A stretch of DNA of 64,000 bases from Mariniphaga sp041687255 (GTDB taxonomy: Bacteria > Bacteroidota > Bacteroidia > Bacteroidales > Prolixibacteraceae): positions 124,001 through 188,000 of the forward strand of contig JAWLCL010000004.1 in the NCBI GenBank assembly GCA_041687255.1, given 5' to 3'. The translations under genes were made by a program, and so were the position numbers. The notes beneath the pieces were generated by a model. It was not told the origin of the DNA, searched no databases, and saw only the letters and a program-made list of their open reading frames with translations. Below, piece by piece: positions 8,964 through 18,276 of the stretch. Position 1 is the first letter of the stretch; each line of letters opens with the position of its first letter.

Positions 8964-10001
8964 TTATTTTGTTGAAAACAGTTTTACCTTCATCAGGTAT
9001 TTGTTTTTCCTCTCGAGTATGAAAAATTCAAGTAATAAAAATAAAATCCCTATGGCAAAGAAATATTGAAATTGGTCATCATATTCCGAATAGACCAATG
9101 TATCCATCTCTTCTTTCTCCAACTTGTTAATCTCATCAAAAAGAACATTTAATCCTACCTGTGCATTATTTGCACGAACATAGATTCCATTTCCGGCTGC
9201 AGAAATCTGCTCAAGGGTGGGTTCATCCAATCGGGTGATGATAACATTTCCCTCTTTGTCGCGCATATATTCCGCCTGACCACTTCTCTGTACCGGAATG
9301 GGTGATCCTTGAGGTAAACCCATGCCAACAGTATGAACGACAATGCCAATTTCAGATGCTTCTTTTGCCGCTGATATGGGGTCATCTTCATGGTTTTCAC
9401 CGTCAGTTATGATGATAATAGCTTTATTGGCTAACTCACCCGGAGAGAATGATCGTACGGCAAGATTAATTGCCGCCCCTATTGCAGTTCCCTGCCTGGG
9501 AACAATTTCAGTGTTTATGGCTTCCAGGAAGAGCTTGGCTGAATTGTAATCCGTAGTAACCGGAAGCTGGATATAGGCTTCCCCTGCAAACACGATTAAT
9601 CCAATTTTATCATCATTTAACCGGTCAATTAACCTTGAGATTGCTCTTTTGGCCCTGTCTAACCGATTTGGCTGGATGTCCTGTGCCAGCATGCTGTTAG
9701 AAACATCCAGCGCTATGATGATTTCCACGCCTTCACGCTGCACCTTTTTAAGTTTGCTTCCAAATTGCGGGCGGGCAGCTCCTATTATGAAGAATGCCAG
9801 TGCAAACATAAGGAGAATGAACTTAAATACCGGTCTGCTGCCAGATACAAATGGCATTAGTTCTTTCAACATTTTAGGATTTCCAAATCTCTTTAAAGCC
9901 TGTTTCCTGGCATATCTTGCCCACATGAAAAACAAAGCCAGCAGTGGAATAATCAATAATCCCAATAAGTATTCAATATGTGCAAACCTGAACATTTCCA
10001 T
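8964..10001 (-). CDS. batB: BatB: membrane-anchored von Willebrand factor A protein
   Basis: Two N-terminal transmembrane helices (about 12-28 and 58-76), a vWA domain (about 92-290) and a C-terminal helix near 310-330. The metal-ion-dependent adhesion site looks intact: DVSNS (Asp99, Ser101, Ser103), a threonine in PVTTDYNS, and ITDGENHEDD. The 345-residue length is usual for BatB. The vWA domain likely faces the periplasm and binds a partner through a divalent cation. It follows batA by 11 bp and precedes batC by 9 bp, so co-transcription is very likely. BatA and BatB are ancient paralogues. Confidence 0.9.
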   Translation of the reverse strand: MEMFRFAHIEYLLGLLIIPLLALFFMWARYARKQALKRFGNPKMLKELMPFVSGSRPVFKFILLMFALAFFIIGAARPQFGSKLKKVQREGVEIIIALDVSNSMLAQDIQPNRLDRAKRAISRLIDRLNDDKIGLIVFAGEAYIQLPVTTDYNSAKLFLEAINTEIVPRQGTAIGAAINLAVRSFSPGELANKAIIIITDGENHEDDPISAAKEASEIGIVVHTVGMGLPQGSPIPVQRSGQAEYMRDKEGNVIITRLDEPTLEQISAAGNGIYVRANNAQVGLNVLFDEINKLEKEEMDTLVYSEYDDQFQYFFAIGILFLLLEFFILERKNKYLMKVKLFSTK

Positions 10002-10012
10002 TTTCTGATTTT

Positions 10013-11008
10013 TTACGGAACCGTTCTGAAGACAGTGGTTCTCAGCAATAAACTCAATACCAGTAACAAAATTCCTGCCAGTGCAAAAGGTAAAAACTCT
10101 TCCGACCGGCGACTAAATTCCCGCACCTCAATTTTCGATTTTTCCAGTTTATCTATTTCCTGATAAATCTCCTGCAGTTTTGTATTGCTTGTTGCCCTGA
10201 AATATCTTCCCCCTGTAATGTCTGATATCTCCTGCAGCATTTCTTCGTCAATTTTCACCTCTACATCACGCATTTGTGTGCCGTAAGGTGTTTGTACCGG
10301 ATAAGGGGCAGTGCCAACAGTTCCAACACCAATGGTGTATACACGTATTCCAAAAGTGCGGGCAATCTCAGCAGCTGTTAGCGGGGCAATTTCGCCCGAA
10401 TTGTTTTCTCCATCGGTCAATAATATTACAACGCGGCTTATGGCATCACTGTCTTTGAGCCTTGCAACTGAAGTTGCCAAACCATTACCTATTGCAGTAC
10501 CATCTTCAATAATACCAGTTTGAATATCTTTAAACAGGTTGAGCAGAACTGCCCTGTCGGTTGTTAACGGAACCTGGGTAAATGCTTCACCGGCAAAAAC
10601 CACTAATCCCATCCTGTCATATTGCCTGCCCGAGATAAATTCCATGGCAACATTTTTTGCCGCTTCAAGCCTGTTGGGTGAAAAATCCATGGCAAGCATA
10701 CTTGTTGACACATCAAGAGATATTACGATGTCTATTCCTTCGGTAGTTATATTTTCCCAGTTGCTTGATGATTGCGGACGGGCAAGTACAACAGTGAATG
10801 CTGTAAATGCCAGTATCTGGAAAAGAAACACAATGTGCCGCAGGTAATATCTTATGGTTTTTGGTGCATTTAATACCGGAGCGGCAGATGAAACACGAAT
10901 GCTTGCTGTATTTTTTTTCTGGCTATAAAAGTACCATGCTGCCATTGGTATAATCAGCAACAGCAAGTAAAAAAAATCAGGGTTTCTAAATGTCAATCCT
11001 TCAAACAT
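10013..11008 (-). CDS. batA: BatA: membrane-anchored von Willebrand factor A protein
   Basis: Same architecture as BatB: transmembrane helices near 11-27 and 58-76, a vWA domain (about 92-280) with intact MIDAS DVSTS (Asp99, Ser101, Ser103), PLTTDRAV and LLTDGENNSGE, and a closing helix (LALAGILLLVLSLLL). The identical spacing of the MIDAS residues in BatA and BatB shows common descent. It lies 6 bp after the DUF4381-like gene. The role in the envelope complex is inferred from the family and from the operon. Confidence 0.9.
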   Translation of the reverse strand: MFEGLTFRNPDFFYLLLLIIPMAAWYFYSQKKNTASIRVSSAAPVLNAPKTIRYYLRHIVFLFQILAFTAFTVVLARPQSSSNWENITTEGIDIVISLDVSTSMLAMDFSPNRLEAAKNVAMEFISGRQYDRMGLVVFAGEAFTQVPLTTDRAVLLNLFKDIQTGIIEDGTAIGNGLATSVARLKDSDAISRVVILLTDGENNSGEIAPLTAAEIARTFGIRVYTIGVGTVGTAPYPVQTPYGTQMRDVEVKIDEEMLQEISDITGGRYFRATSNTKLQEIYQEIDKLEKSKIEVREFSRRSEEFLPFALAGILLLVLSLLLRTTVFRTVP

Positions 11009-11014
11009 TCTTTT

Positions 11015-12010
11015 TTATTTTATTTCTACATCTTCACCTTCCTCATCCTTGATGTCTTCGGAAGCTTCAGCATTCTTTTCTGCCGGTTTTGTATCGTTTA
11101 CAAAGAAATAAGCATTTACCAGGGTCATATTGTCATCATCAGGCAATGGCATGTATTTGGCAAACTTCACCAAATCGGCCAGACTAAGTATCTGCCTGAG
11201 GTTCTCAAACGTTTTATCTCTTAACAAACCCCGTCTTTTTCTAAAGCTTTCAATGGTTTCATCTGTGGTCTGTTCCATTGCCGGAATTTCAAACCTGTCT
11301 TCGATGTACTTACGCAGTACCTCGCTAACATCGCTGTAAAATTGCTTGGTCTTTCCCTGCAGCCAAATCTTTTCCTTTTTGATACGATCAAGTTCTCTTA
11401 AGGCAACAATATGAGCCGGTTCTTTGGGTTTTTTGGGAAGCACAAACAATGGCTTATTACTTTTCTTTCTTTTTATGGCATACAGGATGAAAAACAAGAT
11501 TGCACCGATTAAGATTATCCCCAGGATATAGGGAACAACTTCTTTCAGTGTTACCGGAGCATCATAGGGCAACTTAATATCTGTAGGGCCCCGGGTAGTA
11601 TCAATGGGCAATGTGTGAACATCTAAAGTTACTCTGTTTGTGGGTATGGAATCAATCCTCCCATCCAGATCAACTTTAAACCAAAAAGGAGGCAGTTGGT
11701 AGGAACCACTGTCGAATGAAGTTATCAGGTATCCCCGAATCTGTTTTTGAAAGGCCTCGTTGTCCATTTCAAAAGTATCCGTCTCCAGCCTGTCTATGAT
11801 TTCAATATATCCGGCAACTGTATCGGGTACCGTGGGAAACTCAACTTTTATGTTTTTAGGATGATCTATTTCCAGGAAAAGCTTCACCTGGTCGCCAATT
11901 AAAATATTCGTGGAATCGATGCTTGCAGTGGCTTTAATCCGCTGCGCATAGGAGGCAATCGTTCCCAGAAGCAGGATAAACAATAAAAGTATTCTTATTT
12001 TAAACTTCAT
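11015..12010 (-). CDS. Bat-operon membrane protein with extracellular beta domain (DUF4381-like)
   Basis: Signal peptide (LLLFILLLGTIASYAQ), a beta-rich domain (about 21-160) starting KATASIDSTNILIGDQV, one transmembrane helix (around VVPYILGIILIGAILFFILY) and a cytoplasmic region with the LRELDRIKKEKIW and YSDVSEVLRKYIEDRF segments seen in DUF4381-type proteins. Such a gene always sits between the DUF58 and BatA genes in Bacteroidota. Its N-terminal domain resembles the repeats of BatD. It ends in an acidic tail. Spacing of 6 bp on both sides supports one transcript. Confidence 0.8.
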   Translation of the reverse strand: MKFKIRILLLFILLLGTIASYAQRIKATASIDSTNILIGDQVKLFLEIDHPKNIKVEFPTVPDTVAGYIEIIDRLETDTFEMDNEAFQKQIRGYLITSFDSGSYQLPPFWFKVDLDGRIDSIPTNRVTLDVHTLPIDTTRGPTDIKLPYDAPVTLKEVVPYILGIILIGAILFFILYAIKRKKSNKPLFVLPKKPKEPAHIVALRELDRIKKEKIWLQGKTKQFYSDVSEVLRKYIEDRFEIPAMEQTTDETIESFRKRRGLLRDKTFENLRQILSLADLVKFAKYMPLPDDDNMTLVNAYFFVNDTKPAEKNAEASEDIKDEEGEDVEIK

Positions 12011-12016
12011 TCTTTT

Positions 12017-12898
12017 TTACTGTTTAACAGCCCTTCTTTTGAAAAGGGTCATTAAAGATTTTACATAATCTTCACGCGTGTCAATTGAAACGTAATCGAT
12101 ATTGCTTTTTTTAAACAACGTATCGAGTCGGGTGACGTGACGGTTCCAGTAATCGGAATACATTTTTCTTACTTTACTGGAACTGCTGTCCACCCAGACG
12201 TATTTTCCGGTCTCAGCATCTTTCAGCATAACCAAACCTAAAGGAGGTAACTCTCTTTCCCGGTTATCAAAAATTTTCAGCGCAACAACATCATGTTTGT
12301 TGTTGGCAACTGAAAGTGCCATTTCAAGCGATTGACTATCGTCCATGAAATCTGAGATAATAAAGGCGGTGCATTTCTTTTTAATGGCATTGGTAAAGTA
12401 ACGTACCGCTTCGGAAATATCGGTGCCGGTATGCTGCGGGTGGAAATCAATCAATTCCCTGATTATGCGTAAGATATGACTCTTTCCTTTTTTAGGAGGA
12501 ATGAACTTTTCAATGGTATCGGAAAAGAAAATCACCCCAATTTTATCGTTGTTTTGAATGGCTGAAAAAGAAAGGATGGCAGAGATTTCAGTAATGACAT
12601 TCTTCTTCGTCTTTTCAAAGGTTCCGAATTCCCTGGAACCGCTGACATCAATCAGCAGCATAACAGTTAACTCCCTTTCCTCCTCAAAGATTTTGACATA
12701 AGGGTGGTTGTAACGGGCAGTTACATTCCAGTCGATGTTACGGATGTCATCGCCATACTGATATTCACGGACCTCGGAGAAGGCCATACCCCTCCCTTTA
12801 AAGGCACTGTGATATTCTCCGGCAAAAATATTCCGTGTTAATCCCCGTGTCTTGATCTCTATCTTACGTACTCTTTTTAATAAATCACTCGTCTCCAT
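12017..12898 (-). CDS. DUF58 domain protein (vWA-like) of the MoxR/Bat operon
   Basis: A 293-residue soluble protein. The DUF58 signature is clear: AGEYHSAFKGRGMAFSEVRE, then YGDDIRNIDWNVTARYNHPYVKIFEEERE, leading into a vWA-like fold with a MIDAS-like DVSGS and IISDFMDD. DUF58 proteins work with MoxR ATPases; the pair is thought to insert cofactors into, or remodel, the vWA complexes encoded downstream. It begins 64 bp after moxR. Confidence 0.9.
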   Translation of the reverse strand: METSDLLKRVRKIEIKTRGLTRNIFAGEYHSAFKGRGMAFSEVREYQYGDDIRNIDWNVTARYNHPYVKIFEEERELTVMLLIDVSGSREFGTFEKTKKNVITEISAILSFSAIQNNDKIGVIFFSDTIEKFIPPKKGKSHILRIIRELIDFHPQHTGTDISEAVRYFTNAIKKKCTAFIISDFMDDSQSLEMALSVANNKHDVVALKIFDNRERELPPLGLVMLKDAETGKYVWVDSSSSKVRKMYSDYWNRHVTRLDTLFKKSNIDYVSIDTREDYVKSLMTLFKRRAVKQ

Positions 12899-12962
12899 GA
12901 GAGCGGTTTCTGTTTGAAATTAATTAATGAAGCAACAGTATCCCCGGCAATCTTACCTGTGG

Positions 12963-13958
12963 CTACGGTACTTCAACTCTGTTAAGGATATCGGTAATAA
13001 TATCTTCGGTAGTAATGTTGTTGGCTTCGGCTTCATAGCTCAAGCCAATACGGTGCCGCAGTACTTCGGGGCACACGGCCCTAACATCCTCAGGGATAAC
13101 ATATCCGCGGCGTTTTATGAAAGCGAAAGCTTTTGCAGCCTGGGCAAGACTAATACCAGCCCTTGGTGATGCACCGTAAGAGATCATATCCTGGTATTTG
13201 GTAAGCTGATAGGTCTGCGGTTCGCGTGTTGCAAAAACAATGTCAACAATATATTTCTGTATTTTCTCATCCATGTAAACATCTTTAACAACCTGGCGTG
13301 CATTTAATATATCGGCAGGTTTTAAAATGGGAGAAGTTTCAGGAAATTCCTTCAGCAGGTTTTGGTTAATAATCAATCTTTCTTCCTCCCGGTTGGGATA
13401 ATTGATTACCACTTTTAACATAAACCTGTCGACCTGTGCTTCAGGAAGCGGATAGGTTCCTTCCTGTTCAATAGGGTTTTGAGTGGCCATTACCAAAAAA
13501 GGTTCCTCAAGCTTAAAGGTGGTGTCGCTTATTGTTATTTGACGTTCCTGCATGGCTTCAAGCAATGCCGACTGCACTTTGGCAGGTGCACGGTTTATTT
13601 CATCGGCCAGGATGAAATTGGCAAATATTGGCCCTTTCTTGATTGAAAACTCCTCCTTCTTCTGACTGTAAATCATTGTCCCCAGCAGGTCGGCAGGCAA
13701 CAGGTCAGGTGTAAACTGTATACGGGCAAATTTGGCGCTGATGGTATTTGCAAGCGATTTAATTGCCAGCGTTTTTGCAAGCCCGGGGACCCCTTCCAGC
13801 AGTATGTGCCCGTTTGACAACAACCCGATTAAAAGGCTTTCCACCAAATGCTTTTGCCCAACAATAACCTTGTTCATTTCAAGGGTTACCATATCAACAA
13901 ACGAACTTTCCTTTTGAATCCGCTCGTTAAGTTCTCTAATGTCTACAGATTGAATCAT
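12963..13958 (-). CDS. moxR: MoxR-family AAA+ ATPase
   Basis: AAA+ ATPase of the MoxR/RavA clade, first gene of the operon. Walker A LEGVPGLAKT, Walker B FILADEINRA, sensor 1 MATQNPIEQEGTYPLPEAQ, the arginine-finger region QVDRFMLKV and sensor 2 ASPRAG are all present. The 331-residue length matches the family. MoxR proteins act as chaperones for vWA partners, here DUF58, BatA and BatB. The gene name is used in the family sense. A promoter-like element lies about 90 bp upstream. Confidence 0.93.
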   Translation of the reverse strand: MIQSVDIRELNERIQKESSFVDMVTLEMNKVIVGQKHLVESLLIGLLSNGHILLEGVPGLAKTLAIKSLANTISAKFARIQFTPDLLPADLLGTMIYSQKKEEFSIKKGPIFANFILADEINRAPAKVQSALLEAMQERQITISDTTFKLEEPFLVMATQNPIEQEGTYPLPEAQVDRFMLKVVINYPNREEERLIINQNLLKEFPETSPILKPADILNARQVVKDVYMDEKIQKYIVDIVFATREPQTYQLTKYQDMISYGASPRAGISLAQAAKAFAFIKRRGYVIPEDVRAVCPEVLRHRIGLSYEAEANNITTEDIITDILNRVEVP

Positions 13959-14048
13959 ATCCTGTTTGTTCTTTTAATGACGATGTTTCGGCTTTTGTTC
14001 TTTATTTTAATGATGTCTGAATTTAAAAGGCACGAATTTAAATGTTTG

Positions 14049-14056
14049 CAAAGATA
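14049..14056 (-). promoter_or_regulatory. Possible promoter element for the moxR-bat operon
   Basis: On the minus strand this reads TATCTTTG, an exact match to TANNTTTG, about 90 bp before the first gene of the operon. No clear TTTG -33 box was found at the usual distance, so the call rests on the -7 element and its position. Confidence 0.45.
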
Positions 14057-14150
14057 AACATCCCTTTGTTTAGTTAAAATATATTAAGAACCTTTGCTGG
14101 AAAGGCAGTTTGTGAAAAAGGCAGGAAATTAATTCCTGCCTGTCTTTAGA

Positions 14151-14591
14151 TTATGAAATTTTAATTTCTCTTGCCGGTTTCGGCTTCACTTCTTCACGTT
14201 TTGGTATCTTCACGTTCAGAATTCCATCGGCGTAAGTTGCAGTTATCTTGTCGCTATCCACCTCATTTACGGGAACGGTAAATGAACGCTGGAACGACGT
14301 GTAACTAAATTCTCTTCTGGAGTAACCGTCATGGCTGTCTTCTGATTTTTCTTCTTTTTCAGAAGAAATGGTCAGAATGTTGTTCTGGTAATTGATTTTA
14401 AAATCTTTTTTGTTCATGCCCGGGGCAGCTACTTCCAGAATGTAATCATCATCTGTTTCCCTTACATTAACTGCCGGCAATGTACTGTTCGGACCGGAGA
14501 AATTTGACGTACCCCAATCCATCAGGTCATTGTTGAAAATCCTGTCAAATAGGCCCGGCAATCCATACTCTGATCTTCTTGCAAGTGTCAT
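14151..14591 (-). CDS. Hsp20/alpha-crystallin small heat-shock protein
   Basis: A 146-residue ATP-independent holdase that binds unfolding proteins in the cytoplasm. The alpha-crystallin domain spans about residues 40-130: PAVNVRETDDDYILEVAAPG at its start, the conserved ADGILNVKIPK near its end, and a short tail. The start is backed by an unusually good Shine-Dalgarno AAAGGAGGG about 8 nt upstream, consistent with high translation under stress. Transcribed alone, divergent from truA. Confidence 0.93.
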   Translation of the reverse strand: MTLARRSEYGLPGLFDRIFNNDLMDWGTSNFSGPNSTLPAVNVRETDDDYILEVAAPGMNKKDFKINYQNNILTISSEKEEKSEDSHDGYSRREFSYTSFQRSFTVPVNEVDSDKITATYADGILNVKIPKREEVKPKPAREIKIS

Positions 14592-14991
14592 AATTAAACC
14601 CTCCTTTTATTTTAGTTCGACATTTCTGTTATATCCTCACATTAAGTACTATAGCAAAGAAAATACCAATCAGGTATCAATGACAAAATTTACTTTACAA
14701 TGCATTAATGTCAGGGTTGAAATAAAAAAATTGAACAAAAAATTGATTCCAAAGAAAAAAGTAGCTGTCATTTTTTCAGATTGTTTTTAAAAGCATAATG
14801 TTACTTTAATCTATTAGGTTACAGGAATAGTTATACTTGGTTGTTATTTTGGATGATTTTAACTGTTTGACAGCTGTGGGAGCTGGAAATAAAAGCTTTT
14901 CAGGGGGCAGTTGCTTTAGAAAAGGTACAATGATTCAAAGCTTCTTTCGCAGAAAAATAGTTAATTTGTTGCCGTTAAAATATTAATCTAA
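14592..14991. other. Divergent intergenic region between hsp20 and truA
   Basis: About 400 bp, A/T-rich, carrying the upstream sequences of both genes. The hsp20 Shine-Dalgarno lies at its left edge. I see no exact TANNTTTG box, no heat-shock inverted repeat of the CIRCE type and no credible gene. Confidence 0.5.
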
Positions 14992-15741
14992 ATGTGCCGC
15001 TATTTCGTTCAGTTAAGTTTTAAAGGTACCCGTTATCATGGCTGGCAGATTCAGCCAAATGCTATTTCTGTGCAGGAGGTTGTTGAGAACGCCTTTTCTA
15101 CCCTGCTGCAGGAAATGATAAGCGTAGTTGGAGCGGGAAGGACAGACACCGGTGTACATGCATCGTTTTATGTGCTTCATTTTGATGCCGTTAATGAAAT
15201 TTCCGACTTACAAAAACTTGCCTATAGACTGAACAGCTTTCTGCCTTCTGATATTGCCGTTCAGAAGATTTGGGAAGTACCGCCTCATATCCATGCCCGC
15301 TTTAGCGCCCTTTCCCGCACATATAAATATTTTATAGCATTGGAAAAAGATCCCTTTACCACCGAAACGGAATATTACCTTCGTTTGAAGCCCGATGTCA
15401 TTAAAATGAATGAAGCAGCAAGAATCCTGATGAATTATACCGACTTTACCAGTTTCAGCAGGCTCCACTCTGATGTGAAGACCAACATGTGCAAAATTTA
15501 CCAGGCGGAGTGGGAGCAGGAAGATAATCGCCTTGTCTTTACAATTAAGGCCGACAGGTTTCTGCGGAACATGGTGCGTGCCGTTGTGGGGACGCTTCTC
15601 GATGTGGGAAAAGGAAAAATCTCATTGGAAGATTTCAGGCGTATTATCGAAATCAAAAACCGTGGTGCCGCAGGTGCATCGGCTCCGGCGCATGGACTTT
15701 ACCTGGCAGGAGTGGAATATCCTGTAGATCAGGTGAAGTAA
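14992..15741 (+). CDS. truA: tRNA pseudouridine(38-40) synthase TruA
   Basis: Converts uridines 38, 39 and 40 of the tRNA anticodon arm to pseudouridine. The 249-residue length and the motifs KGTRYHGWQIQ and GAGRTDTGVHA with catalytic Asp52 identify TruA, as do TFRARF-like HARFSALSRTYKYF, FLRNMVRAVVGTL and the terminal APAHGLYLAGVEY. No catalytic residue appears lost. It stands alone, followed by 370 bp without a gene. Confidence 0.95.
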   Translation: MCRYFVQLSFKGTRYHGWQIQPNAISVQEVVENAFSTLLQEMISVVGAGRTDTGVHASFYVLHFDAVNEISDLQKLAYRLNSFLPSDIAVQKIWEVPPHIHARFSALSRTYKYFIALEKDPFTTETEYYLRLKPDVIKMNEAARILMNYTDFTSFSRLHSDVKTNMCKIYQAEWEQEDNRLVFTIKADRFLRNMVRAVVGTLLDVGKGKISLEDFRRIIEIKNRGAAGASAPAHGLYLAGVEYPVDQVK

Positions 15742-16109
15742 AGTATGTTAGTAGCTATTTATCGAACTTAGATCTTCATGCTTCACTTTTCAGACGTTTT
15801 TTTGCTTCTGTAATTTCCATTCTGATTTTTATAGATAGCTGTTTTTATCAATGCTATCTGTCCTTGAATGGGTCATCTGTCCCAGTAGTGGACTGGGACT
15901 TTAAAATGGGAAAAAATGTCTGCAGCAGTCTCTGATTTTTGTTAACAAATTATAGCTGTGATTCTCAGTTGCTTTTTGTTGTGTGGGAAGCTTTATAAAC
16001 AACGTTTTTCTAGCTTCTGGCTATTGGGAATATGATTTGATTCGGCGAACTTCCTGAGAAAATGAATCAGGTGTGCATGCAAAACTAAACAAAGACCAAA
16101 ACAGCATTG
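15742..16109. other. Intergenic stretch after truA
   Basis: Holds a hairpin at 15879-15899 (listed separately) that may end truA transcription. The remainder shows no gene, repeat or clear promoter. Confidence 0.5.
15879..15903 (+). terminator. Hairpin after truA, possible weak terminator
   Basis: GTCCCAGT and ACTGGGAC form a perfect 8-bp stem around AGTGG, followed by only TTT before AAAATGG. The stem is good but the T-run is short, and the distance of about 140 bp from truA is larger than usual. Confidence 0.35.
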
Positions 16110-17243
16110 ATGGATAAAATATTTCCGGTCAGGGAGAGAATTTATAATTTTTCAGGATATAAAGTTATTTATAAAGTCATTATTGGCTTGTTGTTTTTAA
16201 TTCTCCTTAGTTGTTCATCATTGCATTCACTGGCGCAGATTTCTACTGTTGCAGATGGAGCATGGGATACCGGCAGCACCTGGACCGTAGGCTCAGTTCC
16301 TTCAAAAAACCACGATGCTTTAGTTAATAATAGTGTAATAATACATTCGGGCACAACAGTTGAAATAAATAACTTGTCAATTGGTTCTGAAGGAAAACTC
16401 ACAGTAGAAGGTACTTTAATTGTCTATGGAAATTTAACAATGGTAAATAATGATCCGGAGTTAAACACAGGCTCTGAATCAAGCATTTTTATTTTTGGAA
16501 ATGCTGTTATTGCTAATCAGGTTAATATAAATCTGACGAGTTACTTTATTACTCTGGGTGATTTTACAATTTCCGGTGGAGGTGGAACTGATATTGACAT
16601 TGATGATGCGAGTATTTATGTTTTTGGAGTTTTTAATGGCGGGGCTACTAAGCTAACACATTGCGATGATTACGATAACAATACATCAAATGCAAACGAT
16701 TCCTGCGATATAGGTTCTGAAACTGCTTTTGAAGACAATGTTGATGACGGTCTTATCCCACCTGATATTCTTGACCTGATAAATGGGTGCACAACAATCG
16801 ATGTTTTTATTTCGGAACCTGCTGAAATATGCAATGCTGCCAGCGGAGTCGTAAATTATTTGGGTGATGAGGTAACTACCGAAATCGCCTTTGTTGTTAA
16901 TATGACCGCAGGAAACGGCAGTTTTAATTCAACCTGGGAATTTTCGTTTATCCTGAAACCCGCTGCTGGTGCAATCCTTTCAAATGTTTCTGATGGATCA
17001 GAATTACTTGTTGATAATTATGGAGCATATACCGTTACAGGAATAGTCAGCCAATCGGGTGCCGGTTCAGTTGTCATCAGCATGGATGTTACAGGATATA
17101 AACACGTAGAACAGTCGGTTACCATGGAAATTACTTCTGCCCTGGAGCTGAAGTGCAATAAACCTGCTAATGATAATAGTCAGTGGATATCCGAGCAAAT
17201 TATAAATGCAATTCCTGAAACCTCAGAAATCATTACAAATTAA
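16110..17243 (+). CDS. Secreted beta-rich surface protein of unknown function
   Basis: A 377-residue protein with an N-terminal hydrophobic signal (KVIIGLLFLILLSCSSLHSLAQ) followed by a beta-helix-like region rich in Asn, Gly, Thr and Val (about 45-200; ISTVADGAWDTGSTWTVG is reminiscent of G8-like carbohydrate-associated repeats). A second half has Ig-like beta segments. No C-terminal sorting domain is visible. The ATG is preferred; a TTG three bases earlier is also in frame. It is first in a run of three secreted proteins on one strand, the last carrying a type IX sorting domain, so a cell-surface role together is likely. Confidence 0.65.
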   Translation: MDKIFPVRERIYNFSGYKVIYKVIIGLLFLILLSCSSLHSLAQISTVADGAWDTGSTWTVGSVPSKNHDALVNNSVIIHSGTTVEINNLSIGSEGKLTVEGTLIVYGNLTMVNNDPELNTGSESSIFIFGNAVIANQVNINLTSYFITLGDFTISGGGGTDIDIDDASIYVFGVFNGGATKLTHCDDYDNNTSNANDSCDIGSETAFEDNVDDGLIPPDILDLINGCTTIDVFISEPAEICNAASGVVNYLGDEVTTEIAFVVNMTAGNGSFNSTWEFSFILKPAAGAILSNVSDGSELLVDNYGAYTVTGIVSQSGAGSVVISMDVTGYKHVEQSVTMEITSALELKCNKPANDNSQWISEQIINAIPETSEIITN

Positions 17244-17293
17244 TAATGAATTGACTAACAATTAAATATTAACGATTAATAATACTCAAAACA

Positions 17294-18109
17294 ATGAAAA
17301 AGCTGTTTATTTTTTTTGCTGTGGTTGCATTAACCGCAATGGGTGCTAAAGTGTATGCACAGAGTACAGGGATTACTCCTGCTCCGGGTGCAAAACACAA
17401 TTACAATATTACTCCAGGTGATGCAGGGAATACATTTCTCTGGAAGGTGACAAAGGGTGATTTATTTGAAGATGCAGGTGATGATGCAGTTATTGATTCT
17501 CCAAATGCGGCAGCTACGGATATTACCTGGGCATCCAATTTAAATTTAGGAGATATGTATTATGTGCATTTAATTGAATCGGATGGAACTTGTACTAATG
17601 AAAAAGTGTTGCCGGTACGGATTACCGAAAGTCCGTTCTATCTTTCTTTGGCTGCTGCTAATGCTATCGCATGTTATGATGATGCTGTTGTAGTTTCATT
17701 GGCAGATCCTTTTACTCCAAATTATTACCATGGAACGACAGAAATTGAATTTACTGTTACTCCTTCAGGTTTTAATGCTAATTACTCAGGTTATTCATTT
17801 AATTTGAATTTAGTGGTACCAGATGGTTTTGACTTTACTTCTAAACCTGTTGAATTATCAAGCAACGCCACAGTTAATGATGAGGGAAAAGTTACTGTAA
17901 CTGATAATGGTGCGGTTAGCATCAGGTACACAATTGATAATACTAATCTATATACAAATGAAAGTGAACCTGACGCAGCAGATTATACTGCTACAGCTAC
18001 TATATCGGGAGGAAAATCTTCTAATGGAGTTTCTGACAATGGAACTGGTTCTAAAACAGATTTTACTTCGGTTTCAAGGCCAAATACTTCAGGTATAGGA
18101 ACGAATTAA
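17294..18109 (+). CDS. Secreted protein of unknown function in T9SS surface locus
   Basis: 271 residues with a clear signal peptide (MKKLFIFFAVVALTAMGAKVYAQ). The body looks like two Ig/PKD-like beta domains: about 25-115 (KHNYNITPGDAGNTFLWKV, then EKVLPVRITE) and about 120-255. It is Asp/Thr/Ser-rich and acidic, with a low-complexity end. The opening theme (value of a signal expressed by a pre-verbal NYNITPGDAG and FLWKV) recurs loosely in the next protein as TYFVDKNESS and TYYWQV, suggesting related modules. It starts 50 bp after the previous gene. No enzymatic motif was seen. Confidence 0.65.
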   Translation: MKKLFIFFAVVALTAMGAKVYAQSTGITPAPGAKHNYNITPGDAGNTFLWKVTKGDLFEDAGDDAVIDSPNAAATDITWASNLNLGDMYYVHLIESDGTCTNEKVLPVRITESPFYLSLAAANAIACYDDAVVVSLADPFTPNYYHGTTEIEFTVTPSGFNANYSGYSFNLNLVVPDGFDFTSKPVELSSNATVNDEGKVTVTDNGAVSIRYTIDNTNLYTNESEPDAADYTATATISGGKSSNGVSDNGTGSKTDFTSVSRPNTSGIGTN

Positions 18110-18150
18110 TATTTTACTATTGAAACAACAGCTAATTCAATATACAGCTG

Positions 18151-18178
18151 CCGGGCAGGGAAAATATTCCCTGCCCGG
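18151..18178 (+). repeat. Strong GC-rich hairpin between surface-protein genes
   Basis: CCGGGCAGGGAA and TTCCCTGCCCGG form a perfect 12-bp stem around the loop AATA, 41 bp after the second gene. No T-run follows. It could be a mild attenuator, or protect the 3' end of the upstream message, giving more of the first two proteins than of the third. Confidence 0.6.
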
Positions 18179-18276
18179 GCGTTGCTGGTATCCAGAAAGC
18201 TTTACTGTCCTAATTGTCTTTACTGTTCTTAACAATTAATTGCATAAACAACATCAATTGCAGGATTCATGCTTAA

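Noticed and set aside
16107..16109. TTG as start of the first surface-protein gene
   Set aside because: An ATG follows immediately and gives the same signal peptide.
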